Shown piece by piece: positions 6,934 through 14,613 of a stretch of DNA of 14,613 nucleotides (within the stretch, counting starts at the first letter, position 1; each line of letters begins with the position of its first letter). Both the position numbers and the translations under genes were made by a program. This stretch comes from Fimbriimonas sp. (GTDB lineage: Bacteria; Armatimonadota; Fimbriimonadia; Fimbriimonadales; Fimbriimonadaceae), in the NCBI GenBank assembly GCA_030447945.1, contig JAUJNV010000053.1, positions 1 to 14,613 on the forward strand, in the 5' to 3' direction. The notes beneath the pieces were generated by a model, which saw nothing but the letters and a program-made list of their open reading frames with translations, made no database searches and was not told the DNA's origin.

Positions 6934-9900
6934 TAGCGACCTCCAGCGGGTACAGGTTCCTTAGCAGGAATTGTGGGCTCCCCGTGCGGCTCTCTCAGGT
7001 GGTCCTTCTCGAACAGTGTGTAGAGCACGGGCAGCACGGCCAACGTGAGCAGGGTAGAAGAGACGAGTCCGCCGATCACGTCCGGCGCGAGCGGCCGCTG
7101 GACCTCGGGCCCGATGCCCGTGTTGAGCGCCAGCGGGATGGACGCCGGTGCCGCGAGCCGCGCCGTCAGGAGCACCGGGCGCAGGCGGTCGGGCGCGCCC
7201 GTGCGGGCGGCGTGCGGCCAGAGCCGCGACCAGCGCCGTCATGAGCACCGGACGCAGGCGCTCGGTAGCGCCCGTGCGGACCGCGTCCGGCACGCTCAGG
7301 CCCTCCTCCTGGCGCAGGCGGTTGATCGCCGAGACCATCACCACACCGTTCAGCACCGCCACCCCGGAGAGGGCGATGAAGCCGACGCCCGCGGAAATGC
7401 TGAACGGCATCCCTCGCAGCCAAAGCGCGACGATGCCTCCCGTCACGGCGAGCGGTACGCCCGTAAAGATCAGCACCGCCTGCCGCAGTGAGCCGAAGGT
7501 CATGAACAGCAGCATGAAGATGAGCCCCAGCGCGATAGGCACGACGATCGCGAGCCGCGCGCTCGCCTTCTGGAGGTTCTCGAACTGCCCCCCCCAATCG
7601 AGGTACGTCCCTTCCGGCAGCGTAACCTTGCGCGCGACCTCGGCCTGAGCCGCCTGCACGAAGGACCCCAGATCCCGGCCCCGCACGTTGAGCTGTACCA
7701 CGACGCGCCGTCGCCCGGACTCCCGGCTGATCTGAGCCGGAGAGGGCCGCCACTCGATCCGCGCGAGGGCCGAAAGAGGGACGCTCTCACCGGTCCGCGT
7801 TTCGATGGCCAGTGATCGAATCGCCTCCACATCGTTGCGCACCTCGTCCGGAAGCCGCACCGTGAGGGCGAACCTCCGGTCGCCTTCCAGGACCTGTCCC
7901 ACCTCGCCTCCGCCAAGCCCGGCAGAGATCACCTGCTGGACGGCCGCGACGCTCACCCCGTACCGCGCGAGCGCCTCGCGGTCCACTTCGATCTGAAGCG
8001 TGGGGATGGCGTCCACCTGCTCGACCTCCACGTCGGAAGCGCCGGGGATCGCGCGCACGGCGGCGGCGACCTCGTTCGCCTTGTCCAGCAGCACGTCCAG
8101 ATCGTCCCCGAACACCTTGATGCCGATGTCCGCCTTGACGCCCGAGACGAGCTCCGCGAATCGGAGCTGGATCGGCTGCGAGAAGGCATAACCCTGGCCC
8201 GGCACCTCGTTCGCCTTCTTTTCGATCTCCTTGCGCAGGTCTTCCTTGGTGAGACCGGAGCGCCAGTCGCCTCGGGGTTTCAGCATGATGAAGGAGTCTG
8301 TGAGGCTCATCGGCATCGGGTCCGTGGCGACTTCCGGGGTGCCGCTGCGAGAGAAGATCGTCGTCACCTCCGGCACCTCCTTGATCTTGCGCTCCACCGC
8401 CGCCACGAGCCTTCGCGTCGTCGCCACGTCCACCGTCCGCACGCGGATGGGCTGAATAACGAGCGAACCCTCGTCCAGCGTCGGAATGAACTCGGACCCG
8501 AGGCGCGTAAAGAGCAGCCCCGCGAGCGCGATGAGGCTCACCGCCCCGCCTACGACGAGAGGCTTAGCCCGGAGGGCCAGGTTCAGCGCTGGGCGGTACA
8601 ACCAGCTGAAGAAGCTCATGACCGGGTTTCGACCCTCGCGGGTGTTTCCGGAGAGGAACAGGCTGGCGAGCGCAGGGATCAGCGTGAGCGTGAGTAGAAG
8701 CGCCCCAATCAGGGCGAACACGACGGTGTAGGCCATCGGCTTGAACATCTTCCCCTCCGTGCCCTCCAGTGCGAGGATCGGCAGGTACACGACCGTGATG
8801 ATCGAGACGGCGAACGCCGTGGGCTTCGCGACCTCGTGCGTCGCCTCCCCCACGGTCTGCCGGACCTCCGACCGTGTGAGGGTGCGGCCTTCGTGCTCCC
8901 GCCGCTCGGCGAGCCGCCGGACGGCGTTCTCGATCATGACCACTGCTCCATCGACGATGAGTCCGAAGTCGATGGCCCCCAGGCTCATGAGGTTGCCGGA
9001 GATGCCGAACTTGTTCATGCCGACGATGGCGAAGAGCATCGAGAGCGGGATCGCCACCGCCACGATGAGCGCGCCGCGCAGGTTCCCAAGCAGCACGAGG
9101 AGCACCACGATGACGAGGATCCCCCCTTCGAGCAAGCTCTTCTGCACCGTGCCGACGGTCGTGTTGACCAGCTCGGCTCGGTTGTAGACCGTCGTCAGCT
9201 TCACGTCGGGCGGGAGTTGCGGGCGGATTTGCTGGATCTTGGCGTCCACCGCCGTCGCCACCGTGCGACCGTTCGCGCCCTTGAGCATGAGCGCGACGCC
9301 CACCATCGCGTCGCGCCCGTCCTTGGTGCTGATGCCCGTGACGGTGGGGGTGCCCAGCCTCACGTCTGCCACGTCGCGCACGAGGATGGGCACCCCTTCC
9401 TCCGTGGCCACCACGATCCGCTCGATGTCGTTCGTGCCCGTGACGGCGCCCACGCTCCGGATGAGGATGCGCTCGCCGTTTGTCTCGAGGACGCCGCCTC
9501 CGGCGTTCTGGTTGTTGCCCTCCAGCGCCTCGATCACGTCGTGGATGCCAAGGTTTCGCCCCCTGAGCCGTTGCGGGTCCACGACGACCTGATACTGCCG
9601 CTCGCTGCCGTCGGAGGCGTTGACCTCGGCCACGCCGGGCACGCCCCGAAGCTGGGGCGCGACGACCCAGTCCTGAATCGTGCGCAGGTCCATGATGCTC
9701 CGGGTGTCGCTTTCGAGGGCGTACATGTAGATGTCGCCGAGGCCCGTGGACACCGGCCCCATCTGAGGCGCTTCCACACCGGGTGGAAGATCCTCTCGGA
9801 CGTTGCCGAGCCTTTCGTTCACGAGCTGCCGCGCGAAGTAGATGTCCACATGGTCGTCGAAAGTGACGGTCACCTGCGAGAGGCCGTACTGGCTGAGCGA

Positions 9901-10149
9901 GCGCACGCCTTGCACGCCCGGAAGGCCGCCCATCGAAGTCTCGATGGGGAATGTCACCAGACGCTCGACCTCTTCGGGCCCCAAGCCGCCCGTATCCGTG
10001 TTGATCTGGACCTGATTCGTGGTGATGTCCGGCACCGCGTCGAGAGTGAGGCTCTGCCACGAGATCGCGCCCAGCCCCACGAGCAACAGCGCCCCCACGA
10101 TGACGAAGAACCTCTGCGCGAGGCTGAAGCGGAGAAGCGCGGCGAGCAT
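6933..10149 (-). CDS. Heavy-metal RND efflux pump, CzcA/CusA family (one frame break near 7215)
   Basis: Proton-driven inner-membrane pump of the HME-RND family. The first about 970 residues are uninterrupted. They show an N-terminal TM helix, the porter start DAVPDITTNQVQIN, and TM4 with GAIDFGLIVDG (391-401). Asp394, Asp400 and Glu407 correspond to Asp402, Asp408 and Glu415 of the Cupriavidus metallidurans CzcA proton relay. A large second periplasmic loop follows, then TERLRPVLMTALVAAL. A divergent 73-bp tandem duplication then shifts the frame; the proper C-terminus (EVQRPLAPDVIGGLVSSTLL, VLPVLYTLFEKDHL) continues in another frame to the TAG at 6933, total about 1070 codons against a usual 1020-1060. 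The relay motif favours divalent metals (Zn, Co, Cd, Ni) over Cu/Ag, but the CusA-type Met triad was not assessed. The ATG overlaps the adaptor stop (TAATG). Confidence 0.93.
7150..7284. repeat. Imperfect tandem duplication inside the RND gene
   Basis: Bases 7223-7284 and 7150-7211 are two 62-base copies 73 bases apart with about nine mismatches. In their own frames both read R-T-G-A-x-x-R-L-R-P-V-L-x-T-A, the conserved stretch before TM11. The 73-base offset is not a multiple of three, so it breaks the frame. Confidence 0.8.
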
Positions 10150-11693
10150 TAGTGCTCGTGCCCCTTCAGCGCGCCCTTCTTCAACTCGCTGGCGAGCACG
10201 AAGCCGCCTTGCGTCACGATTCGCTCGCCGGGCCTCACTCCTGTGAGCACCTGGACGTAACTTCCGGCAACTCGGCCCAGACGCACCTCGCGCCGCTCGT
10301 AGGCCGCGCCCTCCTGGACGAACACGACCGTCTCCAGCCCGTCCCGCACGATGGCGCTCGACGGAATCGCCAGCGCGGCGCCCCCCGGGCCGGATGACAG
10401 CGACACCTTGGCGAACATCTGGGGGCGGAGCAGCCCCAGCGGGTTCCTCACAAGCACCTGCACCGGCAGAGCGCGGGTCTTCGGGTCCACGCGGTTGCCG
10501 ATCACGCGAATGGTTCCGGTAAAGGAGCGGTCCGGGTAGGCGCTCGCGACGACGGTCGCGCTAGATCCGACTCGCACGCGACGGGAGTCCGCTGCCTGCA
10601 CGCGCCCTCTGAGGTACACCGCCGAGTGCCCGCGATGGGCGAGCGCAGAGTCACGCCCGCGCCCGTGCCACCACCCGCGGCCGCGAGGTTTTGGCGCGCG
10701 TTGCGGACCGCCTGCTGAGCGCCCGCCTCGGCGGCCCGCGCCGACTGGACACGGATGCTCGCGCGCTGGATCTCAAGACGCGCCCCGCGCACTTCGGCCT
10801 CGGCGGCTTGGATCTCCCGTGAGTCCAGGAGGCCCTGACTTGCCACCTGCCGCTCCCTCTCGTAGGCGCGGCGGGCGATGGCGATCCTCCCCCGGGTCCT
10901 TTCGAGCCGAATTGCGTCCTGACGCCGCTCTAACTGAGCCGTCTCGAAGTCCTGCCGAGAGACCAGCCCTTCCTTGAAAAGGCGCTCCATCCGGTCGAGC
11001 TGGATCTGGTGGGTTGCGGCCTCGGCCTCGATGCTCTTCAGCTCGCCTTGCGCCTCGTTCAGCTCGTTTTGTGCCGCTTGAATGGGCGCTTGACTGAAGA
11101 CTCCGGCCTTCGCGAGGGCGCGCTGACGGGCGAGCGTCTGCTCGGCGCTACGGGCGCGGCCCCGCGCGAGGTCTAGCTCCGCTATGGCTTCCCGGACGGC
11201 GGCCGATGCGGCACCGCTTGTCCCCTGGGCCAGAGATGGCCGACGAGAGTTGCGCGAGATCCGGCGAGACGATGGTCGCCAGCGCCTGACCGCGCGCCAC
11301 CCGGTCCCCGGCCTTGACCAACAGGCGGCTGATGCGTCCGGCGGCGGGGGGAGGACGACCGCCCGCGCACCGGGCGTGACCGTCACGGTGCCCGGCGCTT
11401 GAGCCCGCCCTGCAGGGGCCGGGTCTGCGCGGTCTGGACGACGATTCCTGCCGTCCTGGCGGCCTCCGGGCTCAGCTCGACGCGCCCGGCTTCCCTGCGT
11501 GCTCCCCGCCCTCCTCGGCGTGGCCGCCCGCCTCTTCGGCATGGCCCGCCTCGCCTTCCTTATGCTCCCCTTCCTTCTCGCCCGCGTGCTCATCGGCGTG
11601 CTCGCCCGCCTTGCTCGCTCGACCTGTGTCCTTACCGCATCCCGTAGCCCCTAGAGCCACGACCAATATCGCCAACCAGAAGAGTCTTCTCAT
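10149..11693 (-). pseudogene. RND periplasmic adaptor lipoprotein with His/Glu-rich N-terminus, frame-broken
   Basis: HlyD/CzcB-type membrane-fusion protein. It begins at ATG 11693 (ATGA overlap with the TolC stop) with a lipoprotein signal ending LGATGC (Cys19). A His/Glu-rich stretch follows (six His between 32 and 65, in GEHADEHAGEKEGEH-like units), a likely metal-binding segment as in CzcB. The rest is split over several frames: GRVELSPEAARTAGIVV (about 11480), GTVTVTPGARAVV (about 11390), the lipoyl motif GRISRLLVKAGDRVARGQAL (about 11320-11260), the coiled-coil hairpin in one frame (11220-10640), then SPIAG, a jump, and VYLRGRVQAADSRRVRVGSS to a normal end GALKGHEH. Compared with the intact adaptor at 1-1944, about 24 residues after SPIAG are missing. 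At least five frame changes. It lies between the TolC and RND genes, as expected for a CBA operon. Confidence 0.8.
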
Positions 11694-12894
11694 CGCTCCT
11701 CTCCCAGAAGCCGTCCACTGGCCCTAAGCACGGCCGCCTGGGCCTCGGCCAGCCTTTGCCTCGCCTCGACCGCCTCCTGCTCCACCTCGCGCAGCGCGCG
11801 CGTCGCCTCCAAGACTTCCACCACCGTCGTCTGCCCTTCGCGCAGGCCCAACTGCGATTTGGCGACGAGGGTGCGCGCGCTCTCGGTGATCCGGGCCAGC
11901 ACCGCTCGACCGCCCCGCGCCGCCGCGCCAGCTCCGTCCAGGCAGCCATACAGCTCCGACTCCGCGAAGATCCGCATCCGCGAGCGCCCGCTTCGCCGCC
12001 TCTGCCTTCAGCTGGGCCGCCCGCTGCTCGCTCCTACCGCGCGTGTCGAACAGGAGATTGCAAGCTTCTTCTCTCGCGCCGTAGACCACGTCCTCCTCGT
12101 TCCACGGGGAGCGCCTCCCTTGGATCTCTCGAGCTCCGGCCTTTGCGAAGCGGACGCGACCCGAGCTTCACCCCCGCAATCCGTTCCTCGGCCGCGAGGC
12201 GAGCAGATCAGGGCGACGGGCGACAAGGCCTTCACGTCGGTGTCCTCGGTCGGTATCTCCCTGGAAAAACAAGGGACTGGAGCCCCGCCCGGTGGTTCCG
12301 TCCCCAGGGCGCCCGGCGAGCCTCTCCAGAGCCGCCTGCCGCCCCGCCGCGCAAAGCGGCCGTCTGGCGCGCCCGCTCGACTTCGATGCCGAAGCGGGTC
12401 TCGAAACCGCCGGGAGCACCCCGGCCGCGACCCGCCGCCTCACCGTCTCTTCGAGCTGCGTTACCAGCTCCAGGGTGCGGTCGAAGCCTGCGCGAGCGCC
12501 GACGCGGCGGCCGCCTCCGCGTAGCGCGCGACGACGTCGCTCTGGACCTCCAACAACGCCCGGCGAAGCTCCACCTCGGCCTGCACGACCAGCGCGTCGC
12601 CGAGCCGCCGTCACCACCCCGGCCGAACACGTCGAGGGGCTGTGCGATGACGGCGTCGTCGTCCGATGCCCCCACGCGCGTGTCGGAGCTGATGCCAAGA
12701 AACACCCGGGTGGCGGCTCGGGCTCCGAGTCCGCGGCGGGTGAGGCGGGCCGACTGCACTCGAAGCTCCGCCGCTTGCACGGAAGGGCGGCTTGTCCTGG
12801 CGATGCGGAGAGCTTCGGGAAAGGTGAGAGGCTGCTGAGGCGCAGCGGCTGCCGGGGGCAGCAATGCCATGAAGAAATACGGGAATACGGTCAA
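11690..12894 (-). pseudogene. TolC/CzcC-family outer-membrane efflux protein, heavily frame-broken
   Basis: Starts at TTG 12894 with AGGAG six bases upstream and a signal peptide (to about residue 18). Recognisable parts then follow in changing frames: LTFPEALRIARTSRPSVQAA and VIAQPLDVFGR (first frame), DALVVQAEVELRRALLEVQS (about 12598-12540), LELVTQLEETVRRRVAAGV (about 12470), FETRFGIEVERARQTAAL (about 12405-12355), LLFDTRGRSEQRAAQLKAEA (about 12050), and finally LGLREGQTTVVEVLEATRAL to the TGA at 11690. QPLDVFGR and the Val-Glu-Val-Leu-Glu-Ala C-terminal motif are CzcC hallmarks. Total span gives about 400 residues, near normal for the family. At least seven frame changes are needed, the densest in the window. 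It may be non-functional, in which case the intact channel at 1941-3215 could serve both pumps. Confidence 0.8.
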
Positions 12895-12948
12895 GGTGTG
12901 CTCCTGCTGAGGCGCGGTCGTGGCGGCCGGGGCCGCGGTGACGGGCGG

Positions 12949-13374
12949 CTAACTCAGCAGGAACGGCGGAGCGCGGGAGGGCCGGTCGCTCGGGGGAGCG
13001 TTCGGCTGGTGCTGCGCGACGTGGACGGACACCACCGCGGCCTCACATAGAGGCCCGCGGGGCAGCGGGACGTCCATCCTGGCTTCGACGCGCGCGAAGC
13101 AGTCCACGGGCAAAGAGAAGGAAGCCGCGATCTCGCCCTCGCCGTCGGCGTGGCAAGGCTCGATCTGGCAACAGGGACGGCAGTCCAGGGTGGAGCGCAG
13201 CTCATTCGCCCCGCCTCCATCCTCCTGAAGCCCGCTGTCCAACCGGTCTGCAACGAGCTGCGCCTCGCAAGTGGAACAGGCCTGCCCGTCCTGGCGCACG
13301 AAGATGGCCTGGCAAGCGTGGGCTTGGCCGGCGAGTATCGCGAATATGAGGAACAGGTGCCTGAATATCCTCAA
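12949..13374 (-). CDS. Small exported Cys-rich protein heading the first efflux cluster
   Basis: No named family recognised. From TTG 13374 it has 141 residues: a clear signal peptide (RHLFLIFAILAGQAHA, cleavage before Cys21), then nine cysteines in the mature part, including Cys21, CSTC (33-36) and CRPCC followed by a fourth Cys (65-74). The tail has HQPNAPP and SRAPP. The frame stays open to a GTG at 13431, but that would bury the signal peptide, so the TTG is preferred; a TATACT box ends eight bases before it. It is 54 bases upstream of the TolC gene. The tail matches that of the His-rich protein at 3269-3681, which also precedes a TolC-adaptor pair, so both are probably members of one efflux-associated family. 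Periplasmic metal or thiol binding is inferred from the cysteines. Confidence 0.65.
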   Translation of the reverse strand: MRIFRHLFLIFAILAGQAHACQAIFVRQDGQACSTCEAQLVADRLDSGLQEDGGGANELRSTLDCRPCCQIEPCHADGEGEIAASFSLPVDCFARVEARMDVPLPRGPLCEAAVVSVHVAQHQPNAPPSDRPSRAPPFLLS

Positions 13375-13382
13375 GTCCTCCC

Positions 13383-13388
13383 AGTATA
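13383..13388 (-). promoter_or_regulatory. Putative -10 box (TATACT) for the metal-efflux operon
   Basis: TATACT ends eight bases before the TTG at 13374, with GGGAGGAC between. No convincing -35 element. This is the only promoter-like site upstream of the first efflux cluster. Bases 13389-13566, between the divergent gene sets, show no other site I can support. Confidence 0.4.
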
Positions 13389-13566
13389 GCTGCAAAGTAA
13401 TCGCAGGCCCCTCCCGCCCTATAGCACGCAAGAAGTTATGCCTCTGCCAGCCTTACCGCACTCACGGTCGCGGATCGGAAGCCGCCATCTCGAGAAGTTG
13501 GCCTAGGCGCTCCTTCCAGTCGCCGTAGGTCTCCGCGAGGCCGCTCGCGTTCTAGGGGCCAGGCTC

Positions 13567-13940
13567 GTGGCGCTGGGCGACGCCCGCGAAGGTCGCCGCC
13601 GTCGCCCCACCCCGGCCCCCGTCGAGCACGTGAACCTCGGCTCCGCGACCACCGACACGACGATCACCTCCGACAACATCGGCACCCTCAACGGCAGCCG
13701 CCTCCAGTTCAACCCCGCCCGGGCCGACGAGGGCATCTTCTACGTCCCCACCGGCGGCGGCGCGGCCATCAAGGTCGCCAACGCCAACGTCCAAAAGAAC
13801 AAGCCCGGCCAGCTCGTCTACCTGAATCCAGCGGCCGGCCCCGGCTTCCCCGCGAGCACGTACTTCCTGGAGGTCCCGGCGCGGATCGACGGGATGTTCA
13901 GCTTCGGACGGGCAGGCTGGACGCGACGCTGACGGTTTAG
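13567..13940 (+). pseudogene. Remnant of a DUF4469-like Ig-fold domain protein
   Basis: The frame from GTG 13567 has the pattern TITSDNIGTLNGSRLQFNPA, DEGIFYVP, KNKPGQLVYLNPA and STYFLEVPAR. This resembles the C-terminal Ig-like domain (DUF4469) that follows an HU-like DNA-binding domain in some bacterial proteins. The usual ending is present only after a one-base shift near 13904, as TGRLDATLTV and TAG at 13938-13940. The N-terminal HU-like domain is absent: the same frame meets a stop at 13504, and the first codons (Arg-rich) look unlike protein. So this is a truncated, frame-shifted fragment. Family assignment is from pattern memory and moderate. It is unrelated to the metal genes and is on the opposite strand. 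Confidence 0.5.
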
Positions 13941-13952
13941 CCGGTTCCTTGG

Positions 13953-13977
13953 ACCGGGGAACAAGCCGTTCCCCGGT
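13953..13977 (+). terminator. GC-rich hairpin after the DUF4469-like remnant
   Basis: ACCGGGGAAC-aagcc-GTTCCCCGGT is a perfect 10-bp stem with a 5-base loop, 12 bases after the stop at 13940. A weaker hairpin (CGGGAA/TTCCCG) follows at 13980-13998. No T-tract follows, so a classic intrinsic terminator is not shown; it could also be a small repeat element. Confidence 0.4.
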
Positions 13978-14079
13978 GCCGGGAACAGCCCATTCCCGAC
14001 CTCCGCAACCCGCTCCCCCGAACCCTGCTGCCGCCTTCCCCGCTGCCGGGAAGCCACTGGCCCGGCCGGAGCCACCGAC

Positions 14080-14085
14080 CATAAT
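14080..14085 (+). promoter_or_regulatory. Putative -10 box (CATAAT) of a leaderless promoter
   Basis: CATAAT ends six bases before the ATG at 14092, the same spacing as the TATAAT before the GTG at 3681. No ribosome site is seen between. Confidence 0.4.
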
Positions 14086-14091
14086 CGGGGC

Positions 14092-14613
14092 ATGAGACTT
14101 GCCATATCGTCCATCCTTCTCGGAGCCATTGCCTCTACGGCCCTTGGGCAGGGCTACGCGCTGCGCTTCTGGAAAGAGAGGCAATCGGTCGTGATCCCAG
14201 ACACCGATACACTCGACATCACCGGCAACCTTACTGTCGAAGCTTGGGTGAAGCCTGAAGAAGGAGTCCGCAATGTCGTTTACAAGTTCATCCTCTCGAA
14301 GAACTTCGGCGGCACCGGCTATGGCCTTCTGATGATAGGACAAGGTGACGAGCAGCGGTTCCAGTTCGAGGCCAACGAGGTCGCCAACTACGGCATCGAT
14401 CGCGGCTATAACGAGCGCGCCTTCCGGAACACTTGGATCCACGTTGCGGGCGTAGTCGAGGACGGGAGGCAGAACCTCTTCATCAATGGCATCTGGTGCG
14501 GATCGGCACCGAAGCCCGCTATCTTGCAAGCCAATAAACTGCCCCTGCAGATTGGCAACAGCCCATGGACGGGCTTCCGGGGCGTGATTGACGAGGTTCG
14601 CATTTGGAACGTC
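14092..14613 (+). CDS. Secreted LamG/concanavalin A-like domain protein, 3' end beyond the window
   Basis: From ATG 14092 there are 174 codons open to the window end. A signal peptide covers residues 1-19 (SSILLGAIASTALG). The rest is a LamG-type jelly-roll: YALRFWKERQSVVIPDTDTL, then LTVEAWVKP (47-55), a classic LamG strand, ILSKNFGGTGYGLLM, TWIHVAGVVEDGRQNLFING and FRGVIDEVRIWNV, the typical closing strand of one domain. Such domains bind sugars or proteins outside the cell, often in multi-domain surface or secreted proteins, so more domains probably follow. The codons and amino acids look normal, with no frame breaks. It is unrelated to the efflux island; the ligand is unknown. Confidence 0.85.
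   Translation, partial: MRLAISSILLGAIASTALGQGYALRFWKERQSVVIPDTDTLDITGNLTVEAWVKPEEGVRNVVYKFILSKNFGGTGYGLLMIGQGDEQRFQFEANEVANYGIDRGYNERAFRNTWIHVAGVVEDGRQNLFINGIWCGSAPKPAILQANKLPLQIGNSPWTGFRGVIDEVRIWNV

Noticed and set aside
8564..10060. Second long minus-strand frame (498 codons) inside the RND gene
   Set aside because: Shadow of the CzcA frame, low complexity with Arg/Gly/His, no motif.
8836..10152. Long plus-strand open frame (438 codons) rich in His, Asp and Arg
   Set aside because: It is antisense to the well-conserved RND gene; high GC keeps shadow frames open. Composition is unlike a real protein.
13472..13552. Short minus-strand frame reading AETYGDWKERLGQLLEMAAS before a TGA
   Set aside because: Looks protein-like, perhaps the tail of a lost gene, but it is under 30 codons with a stop directly upstream and no start.
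13552..14529. Minus-strand 325-codon open frame at the right end
   Set aside because: It runs antisense through two plus-strand genes with family-typical sequence and shows no domain of its own.
1..14613. CRISPR arrays, tRNA or rRNA genes, insertion-sequence ends
   Set aside because: No spaced direct repeats, cloverleaf or rRNA-like sequence, and no transposase or terminal inverted repeats were seen on either strand by eye.

Overview
The window is a high-GC stretch from a diderm bacterium. TolC-type outer-membrane channels, a lipoprotein-type adaptor and a C-terminal-Phe barrel protein all imply an outer membrane. I cannot place the phylum from sequence alone. At three genes a -10-like hexamer sits 6 to 8 nt before the start codon, which suggests leaderless transcription as known in Deinococcota and Actinobacteria. 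Armatimonadota would be my low-confidence guess. Almost everything from 1 to 13374 is on the minus strand and forms one heavy-metal resistance island.

In transcription order (high to low coordinates) the island reads as follows. A Cys-rich exported protein (13374-12949) is followed by a TolC-type channel (12894-11690, badly frame-broken), a His/Glu-rich lipoprotein adaptor (11693-10149, frame-broken), a CzcA-type RND pump (10149-6933, one frame break near its C-terminus) and a CDF zinc-type exporter (6933-6022). Next come a short gap with a perfect palindromic operator, an unusually Cys-rich ArsR/SmtB repressor (5969-5613), a 28-residue metallothionein-like peptide with 10 cysteines (5606-5520), a probable outer-membrane barrel protein (5498-4821), a YHS-thioredoxin fusion (4810-4149), and a frame-broken CsoR-type repressor (4134 to about 3832). 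A second efflux cluster then begins: a His-rich exported protein (3681-3269), an intact TolC-type channel (3215-1941), and an adaptor with a novel N-terminal metal-binding, membrane-hairpin extension (1944 to beyond the left edge). Its RND pump presumably lies outside the window.

The genes make a coherent metal-export system. The CDF protein would move metal from cytoplasm to periplasm, and the two RND tripartite systems from periplasm to outside. The Cys-rich peptide would buffer cytoplasmic metal. The His- and Cys-rich exported proteins and the YHS-thioredoxin would handle periplasmic metal or thiols. ArsR and CsoR would sense metal. Both efflux clusters start with a small exported protein sharing the C-terminal pattern PNAPP...SRAPP, so this protein looks like a standard part of the module.

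The right end (13567-14613) is on the plus strand and unrelated: a broken remnant of a DUF4469-like Ig-fold domain, GC-rich hairpins, and the start of a secreted LamG/concanavalin-like protein that runs off the window. Many single-base frame breaks occur between 3390 and 13905 but none in 1-3215. Because family-typical sequence resumes in another frame each time, indel errors in the assembly are at least as likely as true gene decay.
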